Part shown: positions 47,053 to 61,600 of the stretch, one piece after another
Layout of the letters: every line of letters starts with the position of its first letter
Position numbering within the stretch: the stretch's first letter is position 1
From: Glandiceps talaboti
Lineage: Eukaryota > Hemichordata > Enteropneusta > Spengelidae
Length of the DNA stretch: 64,000 nucleotides
Direction: 5' to 3'
NCBI RefSeq assembly: GCF_964340395.1
Contig: NC_135551.1
Span: forward strand, 1,927,501 to 1,991,500
Notes under the pieces: model-generated
The model's database searches: none
What the model was told of the DNA's origin: nothing
What the model saw: the letters and a program-made list of their open reading frames with translations, nothing else
Made by a program: the position numbers and the translations under genes

Positions 47053-50000
47053 ACCCACACTTTCTGCTGAGAATAAAGATAACGTGATAAAAATACTACT
47101 AAGATGGACTACCTCACCTCACACTCGTTAGGGAAGTATTTTGTGCCATACGAACCACAAAGTTCAATCGCCACCTCGTGTGAGATATGTCATCTCAATC
47201 CACTGGGCTGTGGGATTCTATTATTCTCACAGGAATGAAGGGGAAACAATGTTGTAAGATATTAAGAGTTGAATTGTGTCGTTGATACGTTGACGCGGGG
47301 TTTGAACACCCAGTAATCTTTGGGAGTTCTGGTTAAAAGCCCTGTCAATTAATCCAAATATAGCAATGCAATGCCTTCACACGTATTAGGGACCGGTCAG
47401 TTTCTTCGGCCTGGGGGGGATTGGTAGGGGGGTCACCCTGTTTTTGAAATTGGTAGTAGGGGGGGGGGGGTCATGCTGTTTTGAAAATTGTGGATAGGGG
47501 GGTCATTGTGTTTTAAATTGTGATGGAAGAAAAAAATCCTTTCTACAATGGCATATAGCCTTGTCTGAAATGTGGTACATGTCAATATTTGTTCTTGTCC
47601 CTGTTTCTTACATGAATTCTTTAATATTACTTATTAGTTCAAACATAACTATACATATACATATACATGTATTACCTAGCTACCACACTAGTTACAGAAC
47701 ATGTCATGTAAATGCTTGGCTGTTTCACAATCAATGCTTCACTTATATTGCAGTTTGGGGCAAAAGTGAACTTGTGACTTGAAGGTTTCGTAATGGCAAT
47801 TTTCATTGATAGTTTATAAATTAAGTTAATCTAAAAATCACCACATCTCATCAGATTCCAGTTTCTATTATACACTAGGTATGACCACCTAAAGTTCTCT
47901 AACATACCGGTGACATATATTAATGCCCCTATACTAATGTTACATGTCTATTTTATGTGATATAGGAAACTCATTTAAAACGTACATTTAGGTTAGCTTT
48001 TCGAAGCTTGGAAATATTACCTCAAAGGTTATGAATAACCTAAACATTGCCTTAGTATCTCAAGCAAAAAACTCCATATCTGCCAGGGGGAAAACCCCAA
48101 GGACTTCCTCACCCCCAGAGGTCACTCATGCATTCAACCAACAATCAGATGCACCAACAACCTTTTTACTGTCATAATGGTATTAAACTTTTCTTAAATA
48201 TTTTCACCCTATTCTAATTTGAGATGATATTGTCTTTTCAAGATGTGAAATGTTTGCCAAGATAGTCTAAAATTGCCTTAATCTCCAAATCTCCCCTACC
48301 AATGATACTACCATTAGATGTGCTGACCTACATGTATATAATGATGCCATTTAAACTTTTTAAGAACATATTTCAACCCTTAGTGTAAGTTATAAAGAAT
48401 AGTTTCTGATACTTGCTGTCTTGTAAAGCATGGATTAAGTTATTGCTTGAAGGGTCTAAATAGCGTAAATATTGGCCATAAGAGTAAAAATCCTTTAGGG
48501 ATTCTAGAGGGAGACCCCCTCAGACCCCCGCATGAGGTGGACATATACCAGTCTCAAGCTCTTCCCCTCTTACTGTCAAGATGCTATCAAAGTATATTCA
48601 AAAGTATTTCAACCCTATGTAGTTGTTTTTTACATGTTGGTGTTGTCTTGTAAGGCTTGGGAATTATTGTCTGAAAGGGTCTGACTAGTTTCAAAATTGA
48701 CTTTCTAGGGAAAAAACCTCCAGGGCTTCTAGGGGGAGACCCCCTAGGACCCCCCCCCCCCCCATGAGGTGTACACATCCCAGTCTCAAGATCTCTCCCC
48801 TACCTCTTACTGTCAAGATCTTATCAAACTATATTTCAAAAATATTTCAACTTTATGTAGTTGCTTTTCACATGTTGGTGCTATCTTGTAAAGCTTGGAA
48901 ATGATTTTCTAAAAATGTCTGAATAGTCTCAAAATTAACTTTTCAGAGTTAAAAACCTCCTGGGCTTCTAGGGGGAGACCCCTTAGGACCCCCCCCCCCA
49001 TGACAGCTGTACATATTCCCTTCTCAAGCTTTCCCGCTACCTTTCACTGTCAAGATGCTATTAAACTCCTTTTCAAATATATTTACCCTGTGTAGTCAAT
49101 AATTATGATTATGATAGTGCTAACTCGGGATCTTATAAAGTAGATGCAAGACAGTCAAGCAGTCCACACTGAGTCACGATCCAAAAATACCTGTCACTCA
49201 TGCAAATATCATATATGGGGGGGGGGAGGGGTCATCATGTTTTAGAATTAAGTATTAGGGGGGGGGTCAGCCTGTTTTGGGTTTTACAGATAGGGGGGTC
49301 AGTGACTTTTTGTCGGCCCGATTTAAGAATCCACCCCCCCCAGGCTGGAGAAACTGACCGGTCCCTTAACGTGTTACTAGCGGGAGACAACAAATGCAAT
49401 TAGAACGTTCATTGAAATGGCAGTGATGAGATAATGTCCTTAGGGACCGGTCAGTTTCTTCGGCCTGGGGGGGGGGGGCGGTGGATTGGTAGGGGGGGGT
49501 CACTCTGTTTTTGAAATTGGCAGTAGGGGGGTCATGCTGTTTTGAAAATTGTGGATAGGGGGGGGGTGGGTCATTGTGTTTTAGATTGTGATGGAAGAAA
49601 AAAATCCTTTCTATAATGGCATATAGCCTTGTCTGAAATGTGGTACATGTCAATATTTGTTCTTGTCCCTGTTTCTTACATGAATTCTTTAACATTACTT
49701 ATTAGTTCAAACCTAACTATACATATTCATATACATGTACCGGTATTACCTACCTACCACACTAGTTACAGAACATGTCATGTAAATGCTTGGCTGTTTC
49801 ACAATCAATGCTTCGCTTATATTGCAGTTTGGGGCAAAAGTGAACTTGAAGGTTTCGTAATGGTAATTTTCATAGATAGTTTATAAATGAAGTTAATCTA
49901 AATTGTTCTACTCGTCATGCTATTGACACTACAAATCACCACATCTCATCAGATTCCAGTTACTATTATACACTAGGTATGACCACCTAAAGTTCTCTAA

Positions 50001-53000
50001 CATACCGGTGACTTTATTATACATGCAATATTAATGCCCCTATATACTAATGTTACGTGTCCATTTTATGTGATATGAGAAACTCATTTAAAAACGTTTT
50101 GCGTTAGCTTTTCGAAGCTTGGAAATAATACCTCAAAGGTTATGAATAACCTAAACATTGCCTTAGTATCTGAAGCAAAATACTCCAGATCTGCCAGGGG
50201 GAAAACCCCAAGGACTCCCTCACCCCCAGAGGTCACTCATACATTCAACCAACAATCAGATGCACCAACAACCTTTTTACTGTCATAATGGTATTAAACT
50301 TTTCTTAAATATTTTCACCCTATTCTAATTTGATATGATAGTGTCTTTTCAAGATCTGAAACGTTTGCCAAGATAGTCTAAAATTGCCTTAAACTCCAAA
50401 TCTCCCCTACCAATGATACTACCATTATAGATGTGCTGACCTTTACTACATGTATATAATGATGCCATTTAAACTTTTTAAGAACATATTTCAACCCTTA
50501 GTGTAAGTTATAAAGAATAGTGTCTAATACTTGCTGTCTTGTAAAGCATGGATTAAGTTATTGCTTGAAAGGGTCTGAATAGCCTAAATATTGGCTTTAA
50601 GAGTAAAAATCCTCCAGGGTTTCTAGAGGGAGACCCCCTCAGACCCCCCACATGAGGTGGACATATCCCAGTCTCAAGCTCTTCCCCTCTTACTGTCGAG
50701 ATGCTATTAAAGTATATTTCAAAAGTATTTCAACCCTATGTAGTTGCTTTTAACATGTTGGTGTTGTCTTGTAAGGCTTGGAAATTATTGTCTGAAAGGG
50801 TCTGAATAGTCTCAAAATTGACTTTTCAGAGTTAAAAACCTCCAGGGCTTCTAGGGGGAGACCCCCTAGGAGCCCCCCCCCCACACATGAGGTGTACACA
50901 TCCTACTCTCAAGATCTTCCCCCTACCTCTTACTGTCAAGATCCTATCAAACTATATTTCAAAATTATTTCAACCTTATGTAGTTGCATTTTACATGTTG
51001 CTGCTGTCTTGTAAAGCTTGGAAATTATTTTCTGAAAATGTCAGAATAGTCTCAAAATTGACTTTTCAGAGTTAAAAACCTCCTGGGCTTCTAGGGGGAG
51101 ACCCCCTAGGACCCCCATAAGAGATGTACATATTCCCTTCTCAAGCTTTCCTACCTTTCACAGCCAAGATGCTATTAAACTCCTTTTCAAATATATTTAC
51201 CCTGTGTAGTCAATAATTATAAATATGATAGTGCTAACCTGGGATCTTATAAAGTAAATGCAAGACAGTCAAGCAGTCCACACTGAGTCACGATAAAAAA
51301 ATACCTGTCATGCGAATATTATATATGAGGGGGGGGGGGGTCATCATGTTTTAGAATTAAGTGATAGGGGGGTCAGCCTGTTTTTGGTTTTACAGATAGG
51401 GGGGGTCAGTGACCGCCCCCCCCCCAGGCTGGAGAAACTGACCGGTCCCTTACTATTCTGACTGAGACTCGTATCCCTTTCATGACTGACACAATTTTAA
51501 CCCTCTGTTTACTTTTGGTATTTGAAAGGGGGGGGTGTGACCCTACCCATATTCCATGATCTAGAGAAAGGAGAGAGGATCGAGGATATTTGGCAACATA
51601 CCCCAGCCCTCCCCCTTATAATTACTGAAGACTCCCTTAGCAGTAACATATGCATAATGATATAGTTAATGTTTATCTACTGATGTACGGATTTCTTCAA
51701 AACAACATCTTATGTAAAAAATACCTTGTCATCACCGAGGTTTTGGAACAATACTTCAAAGTCGTCAGCATAAAGGGTCTTTTCATGATGTAATGAATCA
51801 ACTCCTGCGATGGTGTTGTGACGTTTCAGACACAATTTATCAGTTACCCAGCCATCAGCATATCCTATCATAAAACCGTAACGTGAATAGTAAATTGTGG
51901 CATTCAAATGTGTATTGAGCATACATGTGATTATATTAACATTGTATCTAATTCGTTACGACGTGTTTTGTCACATTGCTAATAAAATGAAGCAAACCAG
52001 CCACATTCAATGTCCCTCCCATAAACTGAAATCGACCAAAAAAGTACAAATCAACTCTTATTTGACGGTGTCATGGGCATGATCCGTTTTATTTCAAGCC
52101 TTGCTACTGGAAATATTGAACACAATCTCTTATTCCAAACTTTCAAATTGAAATGAATTTCGAGTGGAGTAAAGTTTAAGATAAGCAACCATTTAGAAAA
52201 TATGACACTTACCAATTGCTTTGCCTTCGACGTTGTGTGGGTCAAAGCCATGGGGGTTACCCTTTTTGACGAAAAAATGAGAGGAGTTTCCTTCATGCCA
52301 GAATGGGCGTGTGAATGAGACAGAGTGTTCACGTTCATTGGTTTGCATCCAACCCAAGCAAGCCTCATAGTAGTGGCCAAGAAGTCCTGTTATATTTCAA
52401 AATAAAAATTATACATTTTTTAATTTAAAGAAAAAAGGACGACAGAACTTTTTGTATACATTAGAATATCTCAATGAGGGTAAACTAGAATTTGTATACA
52501 TATCACCAAATCTTTGTACACCAATGTAGATTATGATAGATCAACAAGTCTATGTACACCAATGTAGATTATGATAGATCAACAGGTCTGTGTACACCAA
52601 TGTAAATTATGATAGATCAACAAGTCTGTGTACACCAATGTAGATTATGATAGATCAACAAGTCTGTGTACACCAATGTAGATTATGATAGATCAACAAG
52701 TCTATGTACACCAATGTAGATTATGATAGATCAACAAGTCTGTGTACACCAATGTGGATTATGATAGATCAACAAGTCTGTGTACACCAATGTAAATTAT
52801 GATAGATCAACAAGTCTGTGTATATCAATGTAGATTATGATAGATCAACAAGTCTGTGTACACCAATGTAGATTATGATAGATCAACAAGTCTGTGTACA
52901 CCAATGTAAATTATGATAGATCAACAAGTCTGTGTACACCAATGTAGATTATGATAGATCAACAAGTCTGTGTATACCAATGTAGATTATGATAGATCAA

Positions 53001-56000
53001 CAAGTCTGTGTATACCAATGTAAATTATGATAGATCAACAAGTCTGTGTACACCAATGTAGATTATGATAGATCAACAAGTCTGTGTATACCAATGTAGA
53101 TTATGATAGATCAACAAGTCTGTGTATACCAATGTAAATTATGATAGATCAACAAGTCTGTGTACACCAATGTAGATTATGATAGATCAACAAGTCTGTG
53201 TATACCAATGTAGATTATGATAGATCAACAAGTCTGTGTACACCAATGTAGATTATGATAGATCAACAAGTCTGTGTACACCAATGTAGATTATGATAGA
53301 TCAACAAGTCTATGTACACCAATGTAGATTATGATAGATCAACAAGTCTATGTACACCAATGTGGATTATGATAGATCAACAAGTCTGTGTACACCAATG
53401 TAGATTATGATAGATCAACAAGTCTGTGTACACCAATGTAGATTATGATAGATCAACAAGTCTATGTACACCAATGTAGATTATGATAGATCAACAAGTC
53501 TGTGTACACCAATGTAGATTATGATAGATCAACAAGTCTGTGTACACCAATGTAGATTATGATAGATCAACAAGTCTATGTACACCAATGTAGATTATGA
53601 TAGATCAACAAGTCTGTGTACACCAATGTAGATTATGATAGATCAACAAGGCTGTGTACACCAATGTGGATTATGATAGATCAACAAGTCTGTGTACACC
53701 AATATAGATTATGATAGATCAACAAGTCTGTGTACACCAATGTAGATTATGATAGATCAATAAGTCTGTGTACACCAATGTAGATTATGATAGATCAACA
53801 AGGCTGTGTACACCAATGTGGATTATGATAGATCAACAAGTCTGTGTACACCAATATAGATTATGATAGATCAACAGGTCTGTGTACACCAATGTAGATT
53901 ATGATAGATCAACAAGTCTGTGTATACCAATGTAGATTATGATAGATCAACAAGTCTGTGTACACCAATGTAGATTATGATAGATCAACAAGTCTATGTA
54001 CACCAATGTGGATTATGATAGATCAACAAGTCTGTGTACACCAATGTAGATTATGATAGATCAACAAGTCTATGTACACCAATGTAGATTATGATAGATC
54101 AACAAGTCTATGTACACCAATGTAGATTAAGATAGATCAACAAGTCTGTGTACACCAATGTAGATTATGATAGATCAACAAGTCTATGTACACCAATGTA
54201 GATTATGATAGATCAACAAGTCTATGTATACCAATGTAGATTATGATAGATCAACAAGTCTATGTATACCAATGTAGATTATGATAGATCAACAAGTCTG
54301 TGTACACCAATGTAGATTATGATAGATCAACAAGTCTGTGTACACCAATGTAGATTATGATAGATCAACAAGTCTGTGTATACCAATGTAGATTATGATA
54401 GATCAACAAGTCTATGTACACCAATGTAGATTATGATAGATCAACAAGTCTATGTACACCAATGTAGATTATGATAGATCAACAAGTCTATGTACACCAA
54501 TGTAGATTATGATAGATCAACAAGTCTGTGTATACCAATGTAGATTATGATAGATCAACAAGTCTATGTACACCAATGTAGATTATGATAGATCAACAAG
54601 TCTGTGTACACCAATGTAGATTATGATAGATCAACAAGTCTGTGTACACCAATGTAGATTATGATAGATCAACAGGTCTGTGTACACCAATGTAGATTAT
54701 GATAGATCAACAAGTCTGTGTACACCAATGTAGATTATGATAGATCAACAAGTCTATGTACACCAATGTAGATTATGATAGATCAACAAGTCTATGTACA
54801 CCAATGTGGATTATGATAGATCAACAAGTCTGTGTACACCAATGTAGATTATGATAGATCAACAAGTCTATGTACACCAATGTAGATTATGATAGATCAA
54901 CAAGTCTGTGTACACCAATGTAGATTATGATAGATCAACAAGTCTATGTACACCAATGTAGATTATGATAGATCAACAAGTCTATGTACACCAATGTAGA
55001 TTATGATAGATCACCAAATCTTTGTACACCAATGTAGATTATGATAGATCAACAAGTCTATGTACACCAATGTGGATTATGATAGATCAACAAGTCTGTG
55101 TATACCAATGTAGATTATGATAGATCAACAAGTCTGTGTACACCAATGTAGATTATGATAGATCAACAGGTCTATGTACACCAATGTAGATTATGATAGA
55201 TCAACAAGTCTGTGTACACCAATGTAGATTATGATAGATCAACAAGTCTATGTACACCAATGTAGATTATGATAGATCAACAAGTCTGTGTACACCAATA
55301 TAGATTATGATAGATCAACAGGTCTATGTACACCAATGTAGATTATGATAGATCAACAAGTCTGTGTACACCAATGTAGATTATGATAGATCAACAAGTC
55401 TATGTACACCAATGTAGATTATGATAGATCAACAAGTCTGTGTACACCAATGTAGATTATGATAGATCAACAAGGCTGTGTACACCAATGTAGATTATGA
55501 TAGATCAACAAGTCTGTGTATACCAATGTAGATTATGATAGATCAACAAGTCTGTGTATACCAATGTAGATTATGATAGATCAACAAGTCTGTGTACACC
55601 AATGTAGATTATGATAGATCAACAAGTCTGTGTACACCAATGTAGATTATGATAGATCAACAAGTCTGTGTACACCAATGTAGATTATGATAGATCAACA
55701 AGTCTGTGTACACCAATGTAGATTATGATAGATCAACAAGTCTGTGTACACCAATGTAGATTATGATAGATCAACAAGTCTGTGTATACCAATGTAGATT
55801 ATGATAGATCAACAAGTCTGTGTACACCAATGTGGATTATGATAGATCAACAAGTCTGTGTATACCAATGTAGATTATGATAGATCAACAAGTCTATGTA
55901 CACCAATATAGATTATGATAGATCAACAAGTCTGTGTACACCAATGTAGATTATGATAGATCAACAAGTCTGTGTACACCAATGTAGATTATGATAGATC

Positions 56001-58306
56001 AACAAGTCTATGTACACCAATGTAGATTATGATAGATCAACAAGTCTATGTACACCAATGTAGATTATGATAGATCAACAAGTCTGTGTACACCAATGTA
56101 GATTATGATAGATCAACAAGTCTATGTACACCAATGTAGATTATGATAGATCAACAAGTCTGTGTACACCAATGTAGATTATGATAGATCAACAAGTCTG
56201 TGTACACCAATGTAGATTATGATAGATCAACAAGTCTGTGTACACCAATGTGGATTATGATAGATCAACAAGTCTATGTACACCAATATAGATTATGATA
56301 GATCAACAAGTCTCTGTACACCAATGTAGATTATGATAGATCAACAGGTCTGTGTACACCAATGTAGATTATGATAGATCAACAGGTCTGTGTACACCAA
56401 TGTAGATTATGATAGATCAACAAGTCTATGTACACCAATGTGGATTATGATAGATCAACAAGTCTGTGTACACCAATGTAGATTATGATAGATCAACAAG
56501 TCTGTGTACACCAATGTAGATTATGATAGATCAACAAGTCTGTGTACACCAATGTAGATTATGATAGATCAACAAGTCTGTGTACACCAATGTGGATTAT
56601 GATAGATCAACAAGTCTATGTACACCAATGTAGATTATGATAGATCAACAAGTCTATGTACACCAATGTAGATTATGATAGATCAACAAGTCTGTGTACA
56701 CCAATGTAGATTATGATAGATCAACAAGTCTGTGTACACCAATATAGATTATGATAGATCAACAAGTCTGTGTACACCAATGTAGATTATGATAGATCAA
56801 CAAGTCTATGTACACCAATGTAGATTATGATAGATCAACAAGTCTGTGTACACCAATGTAGATTATGATAGATCAACAAGTCTGTGTATACCAATGTAGA
56901 TTATGATAGATCAACAGGTCTGTGTACACCAATGTAGATTATGATAGATCAACAGGTCTGTGTACACCAATGTAGATTATGATAGATCAACAAGTCTATG
57001 TACACCAATGTAGATTATGATAGATCAACAAGGATGTGTACACCAATGTAGATTATGATAGATCAACAAGGCTGTGTACACCAATGTAGATTATGATAGA
57101 TCAACAAGTCTATGTACACCAATGTAGATTATGATAGATCAACAAGTCTGTGTACACCAATGTAGATTATGATAGATCAACAAGTCTATGTACACCAATG
57201 TAGATTATGATAGATCAACAAGTCTATGTACACCAATGTGGATTATGATAGATCAACAAGGCTGTGTACACCAATGTAGATTATGATAGATCAACAAGTC
57301 TGTGTACACCAATGTAGATTATGATAGATCAACAAGTCTGTGTATACCAATGTGGATTATGATAGATCAACAAAGGATACACTTGAAGTAATATGACTGG
57401 ACAATAATGAATTGAGTGTCAATTTGTATGTTTGGGTTTGTGTTTGGCCATTGGATCAAAGTTATACAATTGCATGAATACACACAAAGTGTTCAATGCA
57501 CAATATAAAATATTCAAGTTTAACTAACTCGGTGGATCATTAACTAACTTGGTGGACAATTAAATAACTGAGTGTGCCATTGAGTAACTCAGTGGGACAT
57601 TAAGAAACTAAGTGGGTCACTAAGTAACTAAGTGGGCCATTAAGTATCTTAATGGGTCATTAATTAAATCAGTGGGCCTTTAAGTAACTCAGTGGGCCAT
57701 TGAGTAACTCAGTGGGCCATTAAGAAACTCAGTGGGCCATTGAGTAACTCAGTGGGCCATTAAGAAACTCAGTGGGCCATTAAGTAACTAAGTGGGACAT
57801 TGAGTAACTCAGTGGGCCATTTAGAAACTCAGTGGGCCATTAAGAAACTAAGTGGGCCATTAAATAACTTAACACATCAATAAGTAACTCAGTGGGTCAT
57901 TAAGTAACTCAGTGGTGGGCCATTGAGTATCTTGGTGGAACATTAAGTAACTCAGTGGGCCAGTTATAACTCAATTGGCCATTAAGTAACTCGGTGGTCC
58001 ATTAAGTAACTCTTTGGAACATTAAGTAACCTGGTAGGCTATTTAGTAACTCAGTGGGCCATTAAGTAACTCAGTGGGGCATTAAGTGACTCAGATGGCC
58101 ATTAAGTAACCTGTGGATCAGTGTCCAATAGACTTACCAGGTCCAGCTCTGGAATGTTCACCAACGTGATGGGTGTAGCAGTTACTGGATAAATCGTAGA
58201 TTACTTTGCATTGCTTTCCGGCTTCTTCACAGACTGAATTGAAGACAACAGAAATACAATTATTGAATGTATTCCACGATATACATACATACACATACAC
58301 ACATGT

Positions 58307-58345
<39 letters not shown>

Positions 58346-58574
58346 TACACACACATACATACATACATACATACATACATACATACATACACACACACAC
58401 AAACAAACAAACAAATACACACATGCATACATACATACATACATACATACATACATACATACATACATACATACATACACACACACACATACATACATAC
58501 ATACATACATACATACACACACACACATACATATTACATACATACATACATACACACACACATACATACATACA

Positions 58575-58608
<34 letters not shown>

Positions 58609-61600
58609 ACATACATACATACATACATACATACATACATACATACATACATACATACATACTGATCACCCCTTGAGCAGTGCCCTAGTGTTGATTAAAA
58701 GTAGAACAACTACGTACTTTCATGTACAAGGTCGATAGCAAATCCTTTCATATCACCATGTTCATCTCTGAGAAGAAAAGAGCAAAACTTTATTTAAAAA
58801 AAACACACATGGTAAATGATAATTAAATGACTAAAGCAAGATTCTTTACTTTGTCCCTGGTGTCCTGAACTCTTCTTATCCACTAGTATTTAGGTAAGAG
58901 ACTGGCTGATACATTCTTAACTTCCTTGCACACTTTCGATCAAGATATGATCCTTGCATTGTTGATTATTTCAACTTATCTGAGGGCATAATTATAACCC
59001 ACAAGACCAGAATAACTAGCTGTGCTTACATATATTGACGATATTATTTCAACACATTTGATGACATAACCCACAATGCAGCACTTACACATATTCCAAG
59101 GCACAATCACAAGCAAGGGATGTCTGGAAGACGTGAACGGTGTCTTCATGTCTGGCCTGGGTTGCTGCTTCGATGAATTTCTTTCCCATTCTTTCTCCCA
59201 TCAGACGGAACAATACAAGTGCACGCATAAGATTGGGTGAACCTTGACCAGCAGCTTGCTACGATGTGGCAGAAAATAATAAAAAAGAAATGGTGTCTAT
59301 AGGATGAATTGGTAGTTCATATCTTCAAGTATTCACTGTTTTGCCATTGGAAAGTGTGTAAAGCTGGCGTAGTTTTATTCAGAAGTTATCAAAAAATTAA
59401 ATCAATATTTTTACGACATTTGTTATGCCCTTGAGTGATTGGCTCAGAAAAACAAATTAAAGAGACGATGCGTTATTTCATAGATGTATTCACAACCAAG
59501 TTAGAAAATAAGAACAATTCTAAAGTAGTGATTGACACAAATTTAATACTATACAGCTGATTTAGTTCTAATCGGATCATGCTAAGGCCTAGTGAGTTAA
59601 TGATGTACAATGCACAACTCATAAACAGACTCAAAATATATTCCCACTAGGTTAACCTTTTAGAAGTATGCATCCCCAGGCTTTCCAGAACATGTGCGAT
59701 TAGTTATGTCTGTAAGTATGTACCAAATAATATTGAATTTGTTGAAGTATGTATTCTTAAGATAGAGCCTAACTACTGAAAATCATTAATTATGCAAATG
59801 CCTCGTTAAAACTAAGAGTTACATCAATAAGCTTTAAGAGACTTGTGCATCCTGGTATCATGTATGTATCAAATTATATTCAATTTGAAGCGTGCATTTT
59901 TAATCTATAGCCATAATACTGAAAATGACTAATTATACAAATGAGTCGTTAAACTTGTCGTCATCGTTCTACTCATATCTGAGTATTCGTGACCTCTGTG
60001 ATGAAGCTTCTCCATTCGTGGCGATTTTGAGCCTTGGTGTAGCAGCTATAAATTGATCTTCCTGTAAGAGTCACAATTCCATCTGTCCGCGAAGTTCCTG
60101 CCTACCTCTGCTTCTTTTTCCCTCCACTTTACCAAACATAATGAGTTTCTCCAGATTGTCTCCAACACGCCTTGCAATGTGACCAAAATACTTCAATTTT
60201 TGTCTCGTAACTGCATCGATGAGGTTGGTTTTTTCTCCAATTTCAAGCAGGACACTTGTATTGGTCCTTTTGGCTGTCCACGGGATGCAAAGAAGCTTCC
60301 TCCAACACCACATCTCAAATGCTTCAATTTTCCTCTGATAAGCAGCATTGACAGCCCATGTCACTAAACTACAAGTTATATCATCAAATTTTATATGACA
60401 CATGCACTTCGTTGTCATCAATGTATGTACCAAATTATATTAAATTTGAAGTGTGCGTTCTTAAGATGTAGCCTAATTACTGAATACCATTAATTATGCA
60501 AATTATTCATTTATATTCATGAAATGTTTACAAACACCTAATTAGTTCTAACCCTTCCCTAAAGAATATGTGCATTAAATTTCATTTCACTTGAGGTAGC
60601 TCTGTTTGAGAAAACGATGACACAGACACACATACACAGCGTCACATAGACAGACAGACACATGCGCGCACTTTTCATCCCTAATATATAACCTTCCCTT
60701 ACGGAAGGTAATTAAATAAATATTTAGTAATCATAATTTTAATAATAATCGCGTTTATTTAAAAATTAACCACCCTACCTAGGGTACTTCGTTATGCTGA
60801 GTTCAAAAAAGGGAGCCATTTTATGGTCATATGTTGCCATGGTAACCAAAATCGCCATAATATGTTAATCATTTTTCTAAAATTTGATATATTGAAAAAT
60901 AATCAAATTTAGTAAGAAATTTCCTTCTTTTTGGCATGTACGAGTTAGTGCTACCTGGTGTAACATAAATTGTATAAATTTGGATCGCTGTTTCAAAGAA
61001 AACGTATGGTAGAGGCGAAAATTATGTCTTCGTTATATACACATACATCTCACAAATAACATTATAAATCTGATAAATATCTTTTTATTTGCCCATTGAC
61101 CATAATACAAAGGGTACTTTGTCGTGCTGAGTTCAAAAAAGTGGTCATTGAATGAAAATTAGTTGCCATGGTAACCAAAATAACCATATTGTGTGGATTT
61201 TTGAAAAATTAGACATAAAACACTTTTAAAAATTAAAATTTAGGAAAAAACATCATTGCTGTCGGAATGTATGGGTTGGTGACATCTGTTGTAACAAGGT
61301 TTCATGATTTTTGAAATTATCTGTATCAAACTTATGCAATTCTGCATTTGGGTACAAGTTGACATAGGTGACTTGATACTGTATATCGTTCGTATATGGA
61401 TAGAATTTTAAAATCCGACAAAGTTACGAAGATCGTCTGCTGCTCTCCAACTGACATTGTAGTATAGTGACAACTTGATGTGCATACATGCGTATATGTA
61501 TGTATTTCTGGGTCCCAAATTCAGGCGATAATAGACACTGATATCATTCATGTCATTGGGGACATGTGGCATCACGGTAGCATCCATTGTTACAGGAATA

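Noticed and set aside
48587-49695. Proline/glycine-rich ORFs around G and C runs
   Set aside because: They are inside Harbinger-like MITE copies B and C, and homopolymer runs create the low-complexity peptides.
52051-52380. 109-aa ORF starting MATTMRLAWVGCK
   Set aside because: Wrong frame of exon 5 of the solute-binding-domain gene; the spliced frame carries the family motifs.
52503-57372. CRISPR-like regular repeats
   Set aside because: The units are contiguous 38-mers with no unique spacers, inside an intron of a spliced eukaryotic gene. It is a satellite.
58118-58676. Tyr-Val-Cys-Met and His-Thr-Tyr-Ile ORFs over 100 aa on both strands
   Set aside because: Translations of the CATA/CACA microsatellites. 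Only 58138-58233, in its own frame, is coding.
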